A stretch of DNA of 7,103 bases from Clostridia bacterium (GTDB lineage: Bacteria > Bacillota_A > Clostridia > Oscillospirales > CAG-272): positions 1 through 7,103 of the forward strand of contig JAFTRQ010000100.1 in NCBI GenBank assembly GCA_017462125.1. The letters are read 5' to 3'. A program made the position numbers and the translations under genes. Shown here in pieces: positions 6,180 through 7,103 of this stretch. Position 1 is the stretch's first letter, and each line of letters starts with the position of its first letter. The notes under the pieces are model-generated. The model did no database searches. It was not told where the DNA came from and worked only from the letters and a program-made list of their open reading frames with translations.

Positions 6180-6482
6180 ATGAAGATCGAAGCAAAAGTG
6201 CAGAAGACCTTCGATACAGGCTCGGTGAAAGCCATCTGCGATGTCACCCTTGACGGAGCATTTGCCATTCACGGAGTAAAGCTTATTGAAGGCGAAAAAG
6301 GACGCTTTGTCTCAATGCCTGCCGACAAATGGAAGAACTCGCAGGGCGAAACACAGCACAGGGACATCGCACATCCGCTCAATGCTGAAATCCGCAAGGA
6401 ACTGTTCGCGGCTGTAGAAAAAGCCTACGACAGCCATGTTCAGGATGTCAGCGAAAATGACCTGCCCTTCGGAATGAAGTAA
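6180..6482 (+). CDS. spoVG: SpoVG-family nucleic-acid-binding regulator
   Basis: A 100-residue homologue of SpoVG, a small Firmicute protein that binds DNA and RNA and affects septation, sporulation and surface-factor expression. The family pattern is clear: VKAICDVTLDGAFAIHGVKL (16-35), GRFVSMP (41-47), RDIAHPLN (61-68), then a helix ELFAAVEKAY (74-83). Length is close to the usual 84-100 residues, with a slightly longer loop after FVSMP and a polar tail. It lies between a terminator and the membrane-protein array, separated by 82 and 70 bases, and may have its own promoter. No terminator is seen after it, so transcription could continue into the array. An element-encoded copy could act on element or host genes. 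The symbol refers to the family, not to the chromosomal housekeeping gene. Confidence 0.9.
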   Translation: MKIEAKVQKTFDTGSVKAICDVTLDGAFAIHGVKLIEGEKGRFVSMPADKWKNSQGETQHRDIAHPLNAEIRKELFAAVEKAYDSHVQDVSENDLPFGMK

Positions 6483-6527
6483 TCGCACATCCCCACGCAA
6501 AAACCACAACAAATCAAAACAAAGAAC

Positions 6528-6557
6528 AGAAAGAAAACGAGGTATTTATTTTATGAA
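6528..6557 (+). repeat. leader repeat, copy 1 (ribosome binding site to start codon)
   Basis: A 30-base leader with GAGGT at 6539-6543 followed by an AT-only stretch and ATG. It differs from copy 2 at two positions. The conserved spacing and sequence extend beyond what a ribosome binding site needs. Confidence 0.8.
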
Positions 6558-6783
6558 AAAGTTCTTTAATTCCATTTCCAACAAGCTCAACTCCATCGCA
6601 GTTTCCGCAAAGAGCGCAATTGCCAACACCCGCGGCGAAGGCTACGTGGATTCCGGCGTCAAGATCCTTATCGCCGTTGTAATCGGTGCACTCTTGCTCT
6701 CCGGTCTTTATGCACTCTTCAACACCACCATCATGCCCACTGTGACCTCCAAGATCACCGAGCTCTTCAACTTCGCGGGCTAA
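6553..6783 (+). CDS. small single-span membrane protein, DUF6133-like, tandem copy 1
   Basis: A 76-residue protein: a basic, amphipathic N-terminus (about 1-21), a short hydrophilic segment NTRGEGYVDSG (25-35), one strongly hydrophobic span VKILIAVVIGALLLSGLYAL (36-55), and a C-terminal amphipathic segment ending LFNFAG. It resembles the DUF6133 family of clostridial mobile elements (recalled, not searched). The RG-EGYVD sequence before the span resembles a class III (pilin-type) processing site, with Asp in the place usually held by Glu; that would release a pilin-like peptide. This is inference. The leader carries GAGGT at 6539-6543. It shares its last 55 residues exactly with the next gene. 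A role in a conjugation machine surface structure is plausible; a holin-like or other small membrane role is not excluded. Confidence 0.85.
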   Translation: MKKFFNSISNKLNSIAVSAKSAIANTRGEGYVDSGVKILIAVVIGALLLSGLYALFNTTIMPTVTSKITELFNFAG

Positions 6784-6786
6784 TCC
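6616..6786 (+). repeat. tandem gene repeat, unit in copy 1
   Basis: Fifty-five codons plus stop and three bases, matched by 6881-7051. The two units differ at 17 bases, all silent. Sixteen of these fall in the first 32 codons and only one in the last 75 bases (6712-6786 against 6977-7051). Confidence 0.92.
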
Positions 6787-6813
6787 CTCATTCACAACCA
6801 AATTTAAAAACAA

Positions 6814-6843
6814 AGAAAGATAACGAGGTATTTATTCTATGAA
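6814..6843 (+). repeat. leader repeat, copy 2
   Basis: A 30-base leader with GAGGT at 6825-6829 and ATG at 6839. It has one mismatch to copy 3 (6831 against 7091) and two to copy 1. Confidence 0.85.
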
Positions 6844-7048
6844 AAAGATCATCAACTCCATCGTAACCCGTACTCAGACCGCTATCGCCAACACCCGCGG
6901 CGAGGGCTATGTAGACTCTGGTGTCAAGATTCTTATCGCAGTCGTAATCGGTGCGCTTCTGCTCTCCGGTCTCTACGCACTCTTCAACACCACCATCATG
7001 CCCACCGTGACCTCCAAGATCACCGAGCTCTTCAACTTCGCGGGCTAA
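6839..7048 (+). CDS. small single-span membrane protein, DUF6133-like, tandem copy 2
   Basis: A 69-residue paralogue of the preceding gene. Its N-terminus is different and seven residues shorter (MKKIINSIVTRTQT), but residues 15-69 are identical to residues 22-76 of copy 1, including the RGEGYVD segment (20-26), the hydrophobic span (29-48) and the ending LFNFAG. The DNA of the shared part has 17 silent differences, so the protein sequence is under tight constraint and this is not a fresh duplication. It lies 55 bases after copy 1, with the same leader and no terminator between them, so the copies are probably co-transcribed. The variable N-terminus would be lost if the pilin-type site were cut, which would make the mature products identical (inference). 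Confidence 0.85.
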   Translation: MKKIINSIVTRTQTAIANTRGEGYVDSGVKILIAVVIGALLLSGLYALFNTTIMPTVTSKITELFNFAG

Positions 7049-7051
7049 TCC
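6881..7051 (+). repeat. tandem gene repeat, unit in copy 2
   Basis: Partner of 6616-6786. It encodes the same 55 residues with 17 silent base differences, clustered in the 5' part. Confidence 0.92.
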
Positions 7052-7073
7052 ACTATCCAACAAATAAAAACAC

Positions 7074-7103
7074 AGAAAGATAACGAGGTAATTATTCTAT
7101 GAA
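7074..7103 (+). repeat. leader repeat, copy 3, at window edge
   Basis: A 30-base leader with GAGGT at 7085-7089 and ATG at 7099, matching copy 2 at 29 of 30 bases. It predicts a third gene of the array beyond the window. Confidence 0.85.
7099..7103 (+). CDS. start of a third tandem membrane-protein gene (cut by window end)
   Basis: Only ATG GA.. followed by the edge (ATGAA, as in MKK of copies 1 and 2) is visible. The call rests on the conserved 30-base leader and on spacing: 260 bases from the start of copy 2, against 286 between copies 1 and 2. Its length and sequence are unknown. Confidence 0.6.

Noticed and set aside
6514..7063. Minus-strand open frames of 99 and 91 codons, similar to each other, opposite the membrane-protein array
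   Set aside because: Their similarity only mirrors the tandem repeat. The differences between the plus-strand copies are all silent, which shows selection on the plus-strand reading frame.
1..7103. CRISPR array, tRNA, rRNA or insertion sequence
   Set aside because: No regularly spaced short repeats with unique spacers, no cloverleaf or rRNA-like sequence, and no transposase motifs were seen; the only tandem repeats are the coding array at the right end.

Overview
The window reads as a slice of an integrative/conjugative element (or a closely related plasmid) from a low-to-mid GC gut-type Clostridia (Ruminococcus/Oscillospiraceae-like). This rests on gene content: an orphan C5-cytosine and an orphan N6-adenine methyltransferase, an Api92/YubB-type protein, AbrB/SpoVT-type regulators, an ArdA-like antirestriction protein, a YodL+DUF3846 protein, a SpoVG homologue and tandem small membrane proteins. 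This set is typical of the accessory cargo of clostridial conjugative elements. Strong AGGAGG-like ribosome binding sites and short intergenic gaps also fit a Firmicute. The host assignment is inferred, since there is no rRNA or housekeeping gene.

Layout, all on the + strand. (1) Positions 2-2547: a tightly overlapping cluster of three genes, namely the 3' part of a cytosine methyltransferase, an Api92/YubB-like protein with a C-terminal LPD28-like region, and a conserved protein of unknown function that probably starts at TTG 1897. The cluster ends at a strong intrinsic terminator (2579-2618). (2) Positions 2650-6097: a D12-class adenine methyltransferase, an AbrB-like protein with a very acidic centre and Cys/His tail, a second AbrB/SpoVT-type protein with a CxxC, an internally duplicated ArdA-like protein, and a YodL+DUF3846 protein, closed by a second intrinsic terminator (6105-6141). 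(3) Positions 6180-6482: a SpoVG-family protein, possibly with its own promoter overlapping that terminator. (4) Positions 6553-7103: a tandem array of small single-span membrane proteins. Two copies are complete, and the ATG and conserved leader of a third lie at the right edge. No gap without a gene exceeds about 100 bases.

How the parts may work together (inference): the two methyltransferases and the ArdA-like protein would protect incoming element DNA from host restriction after transfer. The AbrB-like proteins and SpoVG are candidate regulators. The small membrane proteins look like surface or pilin-like components of a transfer apparatus. The least explained items are the tandem array, whose C-terminal 55 residues are identical between copies despite 17 silent changes, the duplicated ArdA-like protein, and the acidic AbrB-like protein.
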